Source: CAZGSN01 sp964371655 (lineage in GTDB: Bacteria; Desulfobacterota; Binatia; HRBIN30). Taken from it: a stretch of 64,000 bases of DNA. Positions 1 through 7,947 of this stretch are shown here, one piece after another. A program made the position numbers and the translations under genes. The stretch spans positions 1 through 64,000 of the forward strand of contig CAYJOD010000016.1 of NCBI GenBank assembly GCA_964371655.1. The letters run 5' to 3'. The notes beneath the pieces are model-generated. The model was not told where the DNA came from. It saw only the letters and a list, made by a program, of their open reading frames with translations, and did no database searches. The first letter of the stretch is position 1. Each line of letters starts with the position of its first letter.

Positions 1-108
1 TTTGCGGCCGGGGCACGGCAACCGACGGCCTCTCCTTAGAGCGGAGTTATGGGCGGCGGTAATCTTCTTGCGGGAGCCTAGCGACTTGGACTACGATGCC
101 GCGCAAAC

Positions 109-1815
109 ATGCCCGCACAGTCCAACCTAGGCCAGGAGGATCGCGGTGCGGCTACCGCCGTCACCACCTCCGGATCAGGGTACCGGTTCGAGATGCAGCT
201 GGGCCATCTTTGCAACAACCGCTGCGTGTTCTGCTCGAGCGGGCAGCTGACGGCGATGAAGATTGCACGCCCGGTCCCAATCGAATCGATCGTCGAGGCG
301 CTCGAGGAAGCGCGCGCCACCGGCGCCACCCACGTGACTTTCCTAGGTGGCGAGCCGACCATCCATAAGCGCTTTATCGAGGCGGTCGCCAAAGCGGTCG
401 AGCTCGGTTTCGCGCACATCGTCATCTTCACGAACGGCGTCATGTTTTCGCATCCGGGGTTCATCGCCGCCGTGACCGCGCTCGGCACCTTCGAATGGCG
501 CATTTCAATTCAGGGCGCCACAGACGAGGCTCACGTCGCCACCACCGGACGTGCCGAGTCGTTCCGGCGCATCCTACACGGACTCGGCGAGCTGCAGCGC
601 CGGGGCCAACTCGTCACGGCCAATATGTGCGTGAACGAGCGCAGCTATCGTTCGCTTCCGCAGTACCCGGAGCTGCTCGCTCGCTACGGCGTCCGCCAGT
701 TGCACGTGGATCTCATACGGCCAGCTAGCGCCGGCGAGCGCGACGAAGCCTACCTCCGCGACATCATGCCACGCTACTCCGACATGGCGCCCTACTATGC
801 CACGATGCTTGCAGGCTTCGAGCGCTGGGATCCGGATTTCGATGTCAACATCGGCAACCTGCCACATTGCATCCTTCCCGCATGGGCCTCGCACATCCAC
901 CACGGCGGCGAAGAAACGGTCACCAGGTCCTCGGGTTCCTTCGGCCTCGAGGATGCGAGGAACAAGTACGACTGGCACAAGTCGTTACGAACGCATCTGC
1001 CGGGGTGTACCGACTGCGTCTTCCGTTCGCGCTGCGCCGGCATCTTTCGCGTCTACCTCGAGCTGTATGGCGAGGCCGAGTTTCGACCCGTCAGCCGCGC
1101 GGCGCTGGCCGCCTTCGACCGCGAGCGCCGTAATTTCGTTGTGCTCGTGGAGCCGTTCCTGGTTCCGTTGCGTGCCGCGCTTGCCGCCCATGAAGCGCCG
1201 TCGTCGTGGTGCTTGCAGCAAGAGATCAGCGAAGACCGCTTGCGCCGCGTGGAGATCGTCTTAGCACATGAGACCGGTGGCTCGCTGAAGCTGCGGTTCG
1301 TGGTGCCACCCAGCGGGCGCCAGCCGGTGATCCGTAGTCAAGCGTATGAGGTCGAAGCCGAGGCGGACTTCGGGGTGCCGCTCTCGGCGCTCGCAACCCT
1401 GCTCGAATGGGTGTGCGCGCGCCTGGCTACAGCCCTGGAGAGATCGGCGGCTCCCGCACTCGCCAACGACGCCATCGAACGCGCGCTGCGGGAGTCCGTG
1501 ATGACGCGCGGACGGCGGCGCGTCGCCGTGCTTGCGGGATACCTGCAGAGCCGCTTTGCCCATCCCGGGTGGAGCCTCGAACGGCTGCGCTGGCCAACGG
1601 ACACGATGGGGGAAGTGGTCGCACGCGGGCCCGGCGGCGTCCGCGTGGATTTGCGGTTCACCCTCCGTGCGCGCGGGAGACGCGCGCAGGTCGGCATAGA
1701 TTTCCGACCCGCCACAGCCAGTGATCAGCACAGTGTCGAAGCCGTCATCAACGAGTTGGTCGTCTTGCTCCGCGCGAAGCTGCCGGTAACGGCAGTCGAC
1801 GCCGCCGCTCGCTGA
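109..1815 (+). CDS. Radical SAM protein with C-terminal Cys cluster and two accessory repeats
   Basis: A 568-aa protein. The rSAM cluster motif CNNRCVFC (C35, C39, C42) is followed by GGEPT near residue 85, the usual SAM-binding strand. A second Cys group, CX2CX5C (C300, C303, C309), sits in the context CxGxxxxYxxxYGxxEFxP, which two other proteins in this window share (46352-47620 and 50893-52743). It probably binds an auxiliary Fe-S cluster. The last 250 residues appear to hold two diverged copies of a strand-rich module that recurs in this cluster. The ATG start at 109 lacks a strong Shine-Dalgarno site. The gene is convergent with the next one. Substrate unknown; MoaA/PqqE-type chemistry is the nearest general class. 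Confidence 0.93.
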   Translation: MPAQSNLGQEDRGAATAVTTSGSGYRFEMQLGHLCNNRCVFCSSGQLTAMKIARPVPIESIVEALEEARATGATHVTFLGGEPTIHKRFIEAVAKAVELGFAHIVIFTNGVMFSHPGFIAAVTALGTFEWRISIQGATDEAHVATTGRAESFRRILHGLGELQRRGQLVTANMCVNERSYRSLPQYPELLARYGVRQLHVDLIRPASAGERDEAYLRDIMPRYSDMAPYYATMLAGFERWDPDFDVNIGNLPHCILPAWASHIHHGGEETVTRSSGSFGLEDARNKYDWHKSLRTHLPGCTDCVFRSRCAGIFRVYLELYGEAEFRPVSRAALAAFDRERRNFVVLVEPFLVPLRAALAAHEAPSSWCLQQEISEDRLRRVEIVLAHETGGSLKLRFVVPPSGRQPVIRSQAYEVEAEADFGVPLSALATLLEWVCARLATALERSAAPALANDAIERALRESVMTRGRRRVAVLAGYLQSRFAHPGWSLERLRWPTDTMGEVVARGPGGVRVDLRFTLRARGRRAQVGIDFRPATASDQHSVEAVINELVVLLRAKLPVTAVDAAAR

Positions 1816-1878
1816 CGTCCGAAGATTTCGACGGCCCCGAGCAGCCCGGGGCAAGAGCCCTCGACGCTTACGAACGGC

Positions 1879-2994
1879 TCAATCGCCGGGCAACGAGTGC
1901 GCCGATTCGGTATCGAGCTCCGTCGGGACGTAGTACAGGGTCAACTTTTCCGGGCGACCTACCGAGACCGAGACGCGTCTGACCGCCATGGGGAAGGCCG
2001 ACTCCAGGCAGCAAAATGGGTCCGACCCGGCGCGCGCCTCGCGCAGCGTCTGCGACCCGGCGAGATCGCTCCAGAACAGACCATTGTCCTGTAAGCCGAA
2101 GTCCACCTCCGCGGGGTGCTCCAATCCCGGATCGTCGCGTTGCTTCATACGGTGAATCACGAGCAGATCGCGCATCTGATCCATTCCCGTATCGGCCAGG
2201 TAGTCGATCAACTCAACCGGTCCAGCGATGCGCGGCACATCCCGCGACGGAATCTGTGGTTCGCGGAAGTGGAGCTTTGCCCCCACGATGCCACGAGGCC
2301 CCAAATCGATCCCAACGAGATGTAGGCTTCGTTTTCGAAAGAGCCGGCAAAGATCCGTGCGCCCGGTCAAGCGCGTAGCGATGGCCAAGGGCTCGTCACC
2401 GGCGTCATCGCGGAACTGGAGATAGAGCTTGAGCCGCCACGAGGTGGGCGTGTCATACGCGAGCCCCACCAATGGCTGGCGGACAGACTGCTCCCGCACC
2501 GGCCATAGCAGCGTGCGAACCAGACTTCTCAGATCGTCGCCGAAGGGACGACACACCTCGAGTAAATCATGGATCATCGAAGCGAGGTCGCTGTCTAGAT
2601 CGGGAAAGGCATACGAGAAGCGCCAGAAATGCCACCCCTTACGATCATACGAGCAAGACGGTTCGAAAACTTCGGAGAAGCGCCAGCGATCGGTATCGAA
2701 TCGCGCCAGCAAGGCGCGCTGCACATCGTCAAGGCGGCGATCGTCGTGACAGCCGTGAAAAGCGTTCCACCACGCCATGAGATCGGCGACCCGGCCCAGG
2801 TTCGTGCCCAGCAAGGGTAGGTAGCATTTGGGACCGCCATTGGCAGTTGTTTCGCCAACAGTTCTTTCGACTCGGCGGTGCAGAGTACCGTGCACGTGGT
2901 TGGCGCAGGTTATACACTTCGGTGTCCTGAGCCCCGAACACACACGGCGCGGAAATCTCTCAGCGTCAGTTCGGGTCTGCGCCGAAAGTGACAT
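1879..2994 (-). CDS. Orphan protein of unknown function (possible ABBA-like fold)
   Basis: A 371-aa soluble protein I do not recognise. It has no rSAM motif, P-loop or signal peptide. Several stretches look like paired beta strands with a charged end, for example SWRLKLYLQF, HLVGIDLGPRG followed by GAKLHFRE, and KLTLYYVP. Such hairpins occur in ABBA-type (DMATS/CloQ) prenyltransferases, but the resemblance is visual only. The ATG at 2994 gives the full frame. The first 55 residues look poorly conserved, so the true start may lie nearer the segment GGPKCYLPLLGTN. It lies convergent to an rSAM gene. A second orphan at 43981-44967 shows a similar hairpin pattern next to an rSAM gene. Confidence 0.75.
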   Translation of the reverse strand: MSLSAQTRTDAERFPRRVCSGLRTPKCITCANHVHGTLHRRVERTVGETTANGGPKCYLPLLGTNLGRVADLMAWWNAFHGCHDDRRLDDVQRALLARFDTDRWRFSEVFEPSCSYDRKGWHFWRFSYAFPDLDSDLASMIHDLLEVCRPFGDDLRSLVRTLLWPVREQSVRQPLVGLAYDTPTSWRLKLYLQFRDDAGDEPLAIATRLTGRTDLCRLFRKRSLHLVGIDLGPRGIVGAKLHFREPQIPSRDVPRIAGPVELIDYLADTGMDQMRDLLVIHRMKQRDDPGLEHPAEVDFGLQDNGLFWSDLAGSQTLREARAGSDPFCCLESAFPMAVRRVSVSVGRPEKLTLYYVPTELDTESAHSLPGD

Positions 2995-3053
2995 GCCGCC
3001 GAAGCTACATTAGCTAAGCTACCGGCGTCAACCAGAATGCAAGAAAATCAAAG

Positions 3054-3270
3054 GTGTCACCACCGTCCAGAGATCCGCGGCCCACTGGGAGCCGCCGCTC
3101 CGCCTACGCAATCGCAAGGGACCACCACCGCGCAAAGGCTCTCGGACAAGGCACATGCCGAGTCCGCCTATCGGTTCTGGCGAAGCTGAGTCGGTTTCTG
3201 CTTTCGGGCTCGCTCGCTGCAAAGCGGGATGAGGTGTCCTCGTGCTGCGATTCCCAATTACCTTAGCATC
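3054..3270 (+). pseudogene. Decayed 3' remnant of a B12-type radical SAM gene
   Basis: A short open stretch ends in LSRFLLSGSLAAKRDEV. The intact B12-rSAM at 42238-43695 (minus strand) ends in LSRFLLSGPPQAKRDEMF. The last 60 or so bases also align at the DNA level. Upstream residues align only loosely, and there is no cluster motif or plausible start, so this looks like the surviving tail of a deleted paralog just upstream of the next gene. Confidence 0.4.
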
Positions 3271-3285
3271 GGGTAGAGATCCGCC

Positions 3286-5049
3286 ATGCGTGAGCCGTTG
3301 CGGGATTGGATTCCTCGGCGAAGCGGCCGCCGGACAATGATCGTTCTGGTCCTGCTCGGCTGTGTTCTCGCCGACATGTGGGTTCTGCACGTGATGTGGC
3401 TGCGGCGGTACTTGGACGGCGGCCAGTTGGCGTACGGATATTTCGAACCGGGCAGCGACGGGCCGCGACTCGTCACCGAGGGGTTCGATGCACGAGACGT
3501 CGATGATGACATGGCGCTCGCCAGCGATACCAGGTTGTGGGTCTCGCCGGGCAAGTCTCTTGTTCTCCCAATTGCTGCGGACTGCGACTTCACCGTAACG
3601 ACGAGCAGCGAGGGGCGGGCTCCGTACCTGGTCTTTGGTGCACTCGATCCGCTGGACCCAGCATCGTCCGGGGGCGGGAATCCTGCGCAGATTCTGTCGC
3701 GCGCCCGGCGCCTCGACTTCAAAGCCGAGGGTCTCTCGTTGGCAGCCTGGGACGCAACCCTGTCTTGGGGAACTGATGGCGAATGGCTGAGAGAGCTTGC
3801 GACATCTTGTGCCAGCGAACGATCGCCTGTCCGGGTCAGCACACTCAACGGGATCCTCCGTGTGGCGTATGGAGAGTGTCGACTCGAACTGCCGCTCGAC
3901 GCAGAGAGCATCTCGGTGCTGGCTCTGTTGCCGGGGCCGGCCGCCTTGCTCGTGGAGAAGCCGGCCATGTGGAAGACCCACTATGTGGCTGCGTTTGGAG
4001 TGCTGGCGATTATCATGGGATTGGCATGCGCCGCGGTCGCTTCACTGTTTGCAGGGCTCGGTGCATGGTTGTGCGTGGGGTTCAGCATCGTGCCGGTGCT
4101 ACTCATTGCCTGGTCGCTTCTCGCTGGAGTTCTAGCGTGGCTGGCGACGGCGTTGGTCGGAGTGCTGTTCGCTTGTGCGCAGCTCGTTCGCTTTGTCTGG
4201 ACGTCCAAGCGATCCATGCGCGTGGGTATCGTATTGGCACTGGCGGGAGGTGTCGTGGTGCTCGTGCGGTTTCACCTCGATCATCCAAGCCCCCGCGTCA
4301 GAATGACGGCGAGCGGTGATCGATCGAACGCCCCAGCGCGACCGCTGCCCGCCGTGCTGCTGGGATATTCAGCGGTGGCGGGAGGGCGACTCCGGTCAGA
4401 TCGTGGCCGCTTGCTCGATCACTTGACGCGCCTCGCTCACGCCGACGTTGATCCGCTGTCGCAGCGCGCCTTTCCCGCGCAGACGTTCTCCCGAATCGAG
4501 CAGTGCGTTTGCCACGAGCTTGATGACGCGCCGGCGGGCTCGCTTCTGCTGTTTTTTGGGGGTACCAACGACGACTGGTACTCCGGCATAGAAATGAGCA
4601 GCTGGCCCAGTCTGTGGATGACCATCGGCAGATTGCAGTTCCTTTCTGACTCGCATCGGTGGGAGAGGAGCGCCGAGACTTTCGACGCCGCCGCCCAGTC
4701 TTCACAGGCGGTACTATCCGTTCAGGAAGGGGTGATTCGTGCGACGGTCGATTGCGCCCGCGCGCGTGACCACCAGTTCATATTCTTCCACGACTTCCTC
4801 GTCTCGGACCTGGAGAGCGCCCTCTCTCCGGACCGACGACGGATGCGTAAGGCACGTAAGGATGCGGTCATTGCCGCCGGTGGCGAGTTTGTGGATCTCT
4901 TCGACGTGCTGCACAACGCGGCCGGCGTGTCATGGTTCAATGACATCATCCATCCTTCCGCGGTGGGACACGAGCGCATTGCGACGCAGATCACGCGGTA
5001 CCTAGCGAACAGATCGGTGCCATCGGCGCGAGACGACGAACCGAACTAG
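3286..5049 (+). CDS. Membrane protein with C-terminal SGNH/GDSL-like hydrolase domain
   Basis: A 587-aa protein. A hydrophobic signal/anchor lies near residues 18-38, followed by a roughly 170-residue extracytoplasmic-looking region and a block of three to four membrane segments at about residues 225-330. The C-terminal 240 residues resemble an SGNH hydrolase: a GYS element near 358 in the nucleophile position, GGTNDD near 425 (block with the Asn of the SGNH set) and NDIIHPSAVGH near 553 (Asp/His block). SGNH proteins are often esterases or acyltransferases acting on cell-envelope sugars and lipids. The nucleophile block deviates from canonical GDS, so activity is uncertain. The ATG at 3286 is used. 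Another SGNH protein lies at 22275-23222. Confidence 0.85.
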   Translation: MREPLRDWIPRRSGRRTMIVLVLLGCVLADMWVLHVMWLRRYLDGGQLAYGYFEPGSDGPRLVTEGFDARDVDDDMALASDTRLWVSPGKSLVLPIAADCDFTVTTSSEGRAPYLVFGALDPLDPASSGGGNPAQILSRARRLDFKAEGLSLAAWDATLSWGTDGEWLRELATSCASERSPVRVSTLNGILRVAYGECRLELPLDAESISVLALLPGPAALLVEKPAMWKTHYVAAFGVLAIIMGLACAAVASLFAGLGAWLCVGFSIVPVLLIAWSLLAGVLAWLATALVGVLFACAQLVRFVWTSKRSMRVGIVLALAGGVVVLVRFHLDHPSPRVRMTASGDRSNAPARPLPAVLLGYSAVAGGRLRSDRGRLLDHLTRLAHADVDPLSQRAFPAQTFSRIEQCVCHELDDAPAGSLLLFFGGTNDDWYSGIEMSSWPSLWMTIGRLQFLSDSHRWERSAETFDAAAQSSQAVLSVQEGVIRATVDCARARDHQFIFFHDFLVSDLESALSPDRRRMRKARKDAVIAAGGEFVDLFDVLHNAAGVSWFNDIIHPSAVGHERIATQITRYLANRSVPSARDDEPN

Positions 5050-5166
5050 GCCGATCAGCGGCTACCGAGCCGGCCCGGCAAGACGGGACACGCGCAGGTC
5101 GCGCCGGTTTGCAGTCTATAGGCGCATGTGTAGAATCAGCCGCCAAAGATAAGGGTTTTCGACTGC

Positions 5167-5174
5167 AAAGGAGG
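5167..5174 (+). promoter_or_regulatory. Strong Shine-Dalgarno site
   Basis: AAAGGAGG lies 7 bases before the ATG at 5182. It is one of the few near-perfect ribosome-binding sites in the window and fixes the start of the SnoaL-like gene. Confidence 0.8.
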
Positions 5175-5181
5175 TTCGCTT

Positions 5182-5802
5182 ATGACACGCATGGTGTCGA
5201 TGATGTTCGTGTTCTCGTTCCTTATTGCGCGCTCTGCCTTTGCCGACGCCGCGTCGGAGGCGAAGGCTTGTGCCCAAGCCTTCGCCGGCGCTGTCCACGC
5301 CGCTGACAGCGCCGGGGTCCTCGCACTGTACGCCGACAGTGCGACAGTCATCTGGCCTGGTGAAGCGAATGAAGCGAAAGGAAAAGCGGCCATCGAGCGC
5401 CTGGTCAAGGAGTCCCTGCGCCGCAGGTCGCACGCGCACGCGCGCGACGCGTTCAAACGCCTCGATGCGGTTTCTCTGAGCGACAAGTACATCGCCGATG
5501 TCGAGTACTGGGACGTTTCCGTGACGACACCTGACGGGAAAGTCGCAACGCTGCCCGTGCACAGGACAGCCGTGCTCATCAAAGGCGGCGACGGCAAATG
5601 GCGCTACTTCATTGACCATATGTCGGTGGCGCAAGATGACGTCGCCAAGGTGATGTCGATGATCAGCGCGCAACAGCCAAAGGATTCGCACGAGCCGACG
5701 AAGACGCCACCGTCACCGCCGAGCGTGGCGAGCAAACCGACGCAGCCGGGACCGTCTCAAGAGCCGGCGAAGGCGACGCCCCCAGAGAAAGCGAAACAGT
5801 AA
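5182..5802 (+). CDS. Secreted SnoaL-like / DUF4440-type (NTF2-fold) protein
   Basis: A 206-aa protein. It begins with a Sec-type signal peptide ending near AFADA (about residue 20). The next 130 residues follow the NTF2/SnoaL pattern: a helix-rich start ending in LALYADSATVIWPGEANEAKG, then KAAIERLV, then strands ending in YFIDHMS. The last 45 residues are a low-complexity Pro/Lys/Ser tail. Such proteins are often binding domains or small isomerase-like enzymes, but nothing here identifies a ligand. The start is fixed by AAAGGAGG. It is transcribed in the same direction as the SGNH gene 132 bases upstream and convergently with the UbiA gene. Confidence 0.85.
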   Translation: MTRMVSMMFVFSFLIARSAFADAASEAKACAQAFAGAVHAADSAGVLALYADSATVIWPGEANEAKGKAAIERLVKESLRRRSHAHARDAFKRLDAVSLSDKYIADVEYWDVSVTTPDGKVATLPVHRTAVLIKGGDGKWRYFIDHMSVAQDDVAKVMSMISAQQPKDSHEPTKTPPSPPSVASKPTQPGPSQEPAKATPPEKAKQ

Positions 5803-5962
5803 GGGCGGGAGACGACGCCGAGCGCCCGCCAATCACGGCGATCGCGACATGCCCCCGGTCGCTGCAGCCCGCGTGCAGCGCCGTTCACGAAATCGGTGGC
5901 TTTCGACCTCTTGAGACGGCCCTGGATGAGTGACGGCTGGGTACAAACATCGTGAATGGTAT

Positions 5963-6778
5963 TCACGGGGCTCCCGGGTGCCACGAGCGCAGCATCCATC
6001 CCGCGAGCCACAATACGGTTGCGGCAGAGTAGGCCCACCGGATGCGTCCACGCCAGTTCCCCCGGAGCGGCGGCTGCCGTGCCACCGCCACTGCTGCGAC
6101 GGCGTAGGCGCCCGCCGCGGCGGCGGGTAACGCGAATTGGAGCGCAGCCACGAAGGCCGCGACGCAGACCATCGCGCTCAGGCTCACCACGGTCGGGCGC
6201 AGGACGCGTGCTCCAAGCCAGCGAATCGTGGACAGGGAGCCAGCGTGTTCGTCCTCCGTCACATCCTCGGCCTCGTGCACAAGCTGGCTCTGGATCGCTG
6301 GGATTCCGAGCAAGAGCCCGTAGAGCATCGCGTGCCCCGGGAGCACCTGTCCGGCAGCCCCGAGCCAGAAGAGCGGGAGAAAGAGCGCGAGGTTGGCCAT
6401 CGTGCCGATAACGGGAAACCGCTTCAACCCCAGGGTGGGCAAGGAATACGCGAACGCGGTGCCGACCATGGCGGCGCCGAGCCACCGCTGTCCGAGTGGC
6501 AGCACCCGGGTAAAAATCAGCGCGCACAGGAGCAGCAGGAGCGAAATGGCGGTCGCCGGGATAGGAGAGACCTCGCCGCGAGTGATTGGATTCTTCTGTG
6601 GCGCGTCGCTCTGCCAGTCGCAGGCTGCATTGAACGAGAACGCTGCAGCGAGGTAGACGGAGGCCCACAGAATCGTGACCACGGGTACGGGCCGCGACGC
6701 GTTCGCCGCCCAGCCTAACAGGATCAGTCCTTCGTACTGCAACCACTCGGGTACGCGCAGCAGGCTGACGACCGCCAT
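5963..6778 (-). CDS. UbiA-family membrane prenyltransferase
   Basis: A 271-aa polytopic protein from the ATG at 6778. It carries both Asp-rich motifs of the UbiA superfamily: NAACDWQSD (N50, D54, D58) followed by KNPITRG, and EAEDVTEDEHAG (D172, D176). About eight membrane segments fit. The family moves a prenyl chain from a prenyl diphosphate to an aromatic or polar acceptor, as in quinone, heme O, chlorophyll and archaeal ether-lipid synthesis. The frame is open further upstream, and a GTG at 6835 would overlap the rSAM stop closely. The ATG fits the usual family N-terminus better. It lies directly downstream of, and probably co-transcribed with, an rSAM gene, which suggests shared work on an isoprenoid product. 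Confidence 0.9.
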   Translation of the reverse strand: MAVVSLLRVPEWLQYEGLILLGWAANASRPVPVVTILWASVYLAAAFSFNAACDWQSDAPQKNPITRGEVSPIPATAISLLLLLCALIFTRVLPLGQRWLGAAMVGTAFAYSLPTLGLKRFPVIGTMANLALFLPLFWLGAAGQVLPGHAMLYGLLLGIPAIQSQLVHEAEDVTEDEHAGSLSTIRWLGARVLRPTVVSLSAMVCVAAFVAALQFALPAAAAGAYAVAAVAVARQPPLRGNWRGRIRWAYSAATVLWLAGWMLRSWHPGAP

Positions 6779-6837
6779 CAACGGAGAGGTCGAGCCCGGC
6801 GCCGACGCATTCGGAAACGAATCGCTCTGCGGCACCG

Positions 6838-7902
6838 CTACCGCACCAGACCTTCCCGGACTCGATCCCACAGTGACGACAGCCGCGCTTCGAATAGTCG
6901 GTTCATCTCGTTGTACGGAACGATGAAGCAGCCCGGGCACTCAGAACGGTCGTCACGGCAACTCTGGAAGGCGCGCGCGAAGCCCACGGTCAAGCCGTTC
7001 GGATGCCGGCCGCGCTCATAGGTGAAGTGGCACGGGAACACCTCACCGGCGGGATCGACGTAGCAGAAGTATTTTCCCGCGGCGGCGCACCTCGCATTCC
7101 CTCCGGTGTCCGGATAGCGCAGCATGTGCGTCAGGGCAGCCCGCGAAGAGAGCACATTTCGCCCCTCCCGTTTCGCCCGCAGCAACCAGGACGTCATCTC
7201 GCGGAACTCGCCCGCGTCCGGGGCAAGCAGCGCGGCGCCACTGGCAGAGATCGAGCAGGACGAGACCGGTTGAAAGCCGGCCTTGAATCCGACTTCATCT
7301 GCCAAGCGCACGATCGCAGGGATCTCGCGACAGTTCTCCTGCGTTACCACCGTCAGTGTGTACACGGTGAGCCTGGCGCCAAGCGCGGTCTCAATGGCTT
7401 GCAGCGTGCGGGCGAAGCTGCCCGGCGCGCGCCGCTGGCGATCGTGCAGATCCGGTCCGGAGGCATCGAGGCTGGTCGTAAGAATATCGAGTCCTCTGAG
7501 CTCCGAGATCCGTTCTGCCACTAACGTTCCGTTACTGTTCAAAGACGTGCCGGCGCCGCATGCCTTGGCCGCGCTCACCAGCTCACCAATGTCGGGACGC
7601 AGCAGCGGCTCGCCGCCCGAGAATCCGAAACGCAAGGCCCCGGCCCGGGCGAACTCTCCGATGACGTTCTTCCATTGACTGGTTGTCATCTCGTTCGGCA
7701 CGTCGCTCCAAATCCCGCAATAGGAACAGTGTTGATTGCAGCGGTGCGTGACGATACAGCCGACTGACAATGGGGCCGGCTGCCGGCGCAGCCACCGGTA
7801 CGCCCCGGTGAGGTAGCGCAGTTTCGCCGACGCGGGTGCGTCGCGGCCGGCGCTCCCTATGCTTCTTGCGACCGACGCTCCAACACGATAAGCAAAAGGC
7901 AT
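6838..7902 (-). CDS. Radical SAM / SPASM-like protein
   Basis: A 354-aa protein. The cluster motif CNQHCSYCGIW is at C55, C59, C62, and FSGGEPLLRPD follows near residue 95. The C-terminal third has more cysteines: CAAAGKYFCYVDPAGEVFPC, then a CRDD...CPGC group near 300-320. This matches the SPASM/twitch arrangement that binds extra [4Fe-4S] clusters. The family includes PqqE, anSME and lipid- or cofactor-modifying enzymes. It is the first gene of a two-gene unit with the UbiA prenyltransferase and is divergent from the Tes-like rSAM only 45 bases away, so a shared promoter region is likely. Substrate unknown. Confidence 0.93.
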   Translation of the reverse strand: MPFAYRVGASVARSIGSAGRDAPASAKLRYLTGAYRWLRRQPAPLSVGCIVTHRCNQHCSYCGIWSDVPNEMTTSQWKNVIGEFARAGALRFGFSGGEPLLRPDIGELVSAAKACGAGTSLNSNGTLVAERISELRGLDILTTSLDASGPDLHDRQRRAPGSFARTLQAIETALGARLTVYTLTVVTQENCREIPAIVRLADEVGFKAGFQPVSSCSISASGAALLAPDAGEFREMTSWLLRAKREGRNVLSSRAALTHMLRYPDTGGNARCAAAGKYFCYVDPAGEVFPCHFTYERGRHPNGLTVGFARAFQSCRDDRSECPGCFIVPYNEMNRLFEARLSSLWDRVREGLVR

Positions 7903-7947
7903 TCATGCGACAATATCCACTTTGCTCCTGCGAAGGAAGCGCATCCT

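Noticed and set aside
109..1815. A RiPP locus reading (precursor peptide for the many rSAM proteins).
   Set aside because: No short repeat-rich or Gly-Gly leader peptide, peptidase or transporter is seen beside the SPASM genes; the 55-aa frame at 50138 is the only weak candidate.
6838..7902. Assignment as the hopanoid rSAM HpnH.
   Set aside because: The N-terminal signature and the sequence after the cluster motif differ from HpnH, and no squalene or hopene genes are present.
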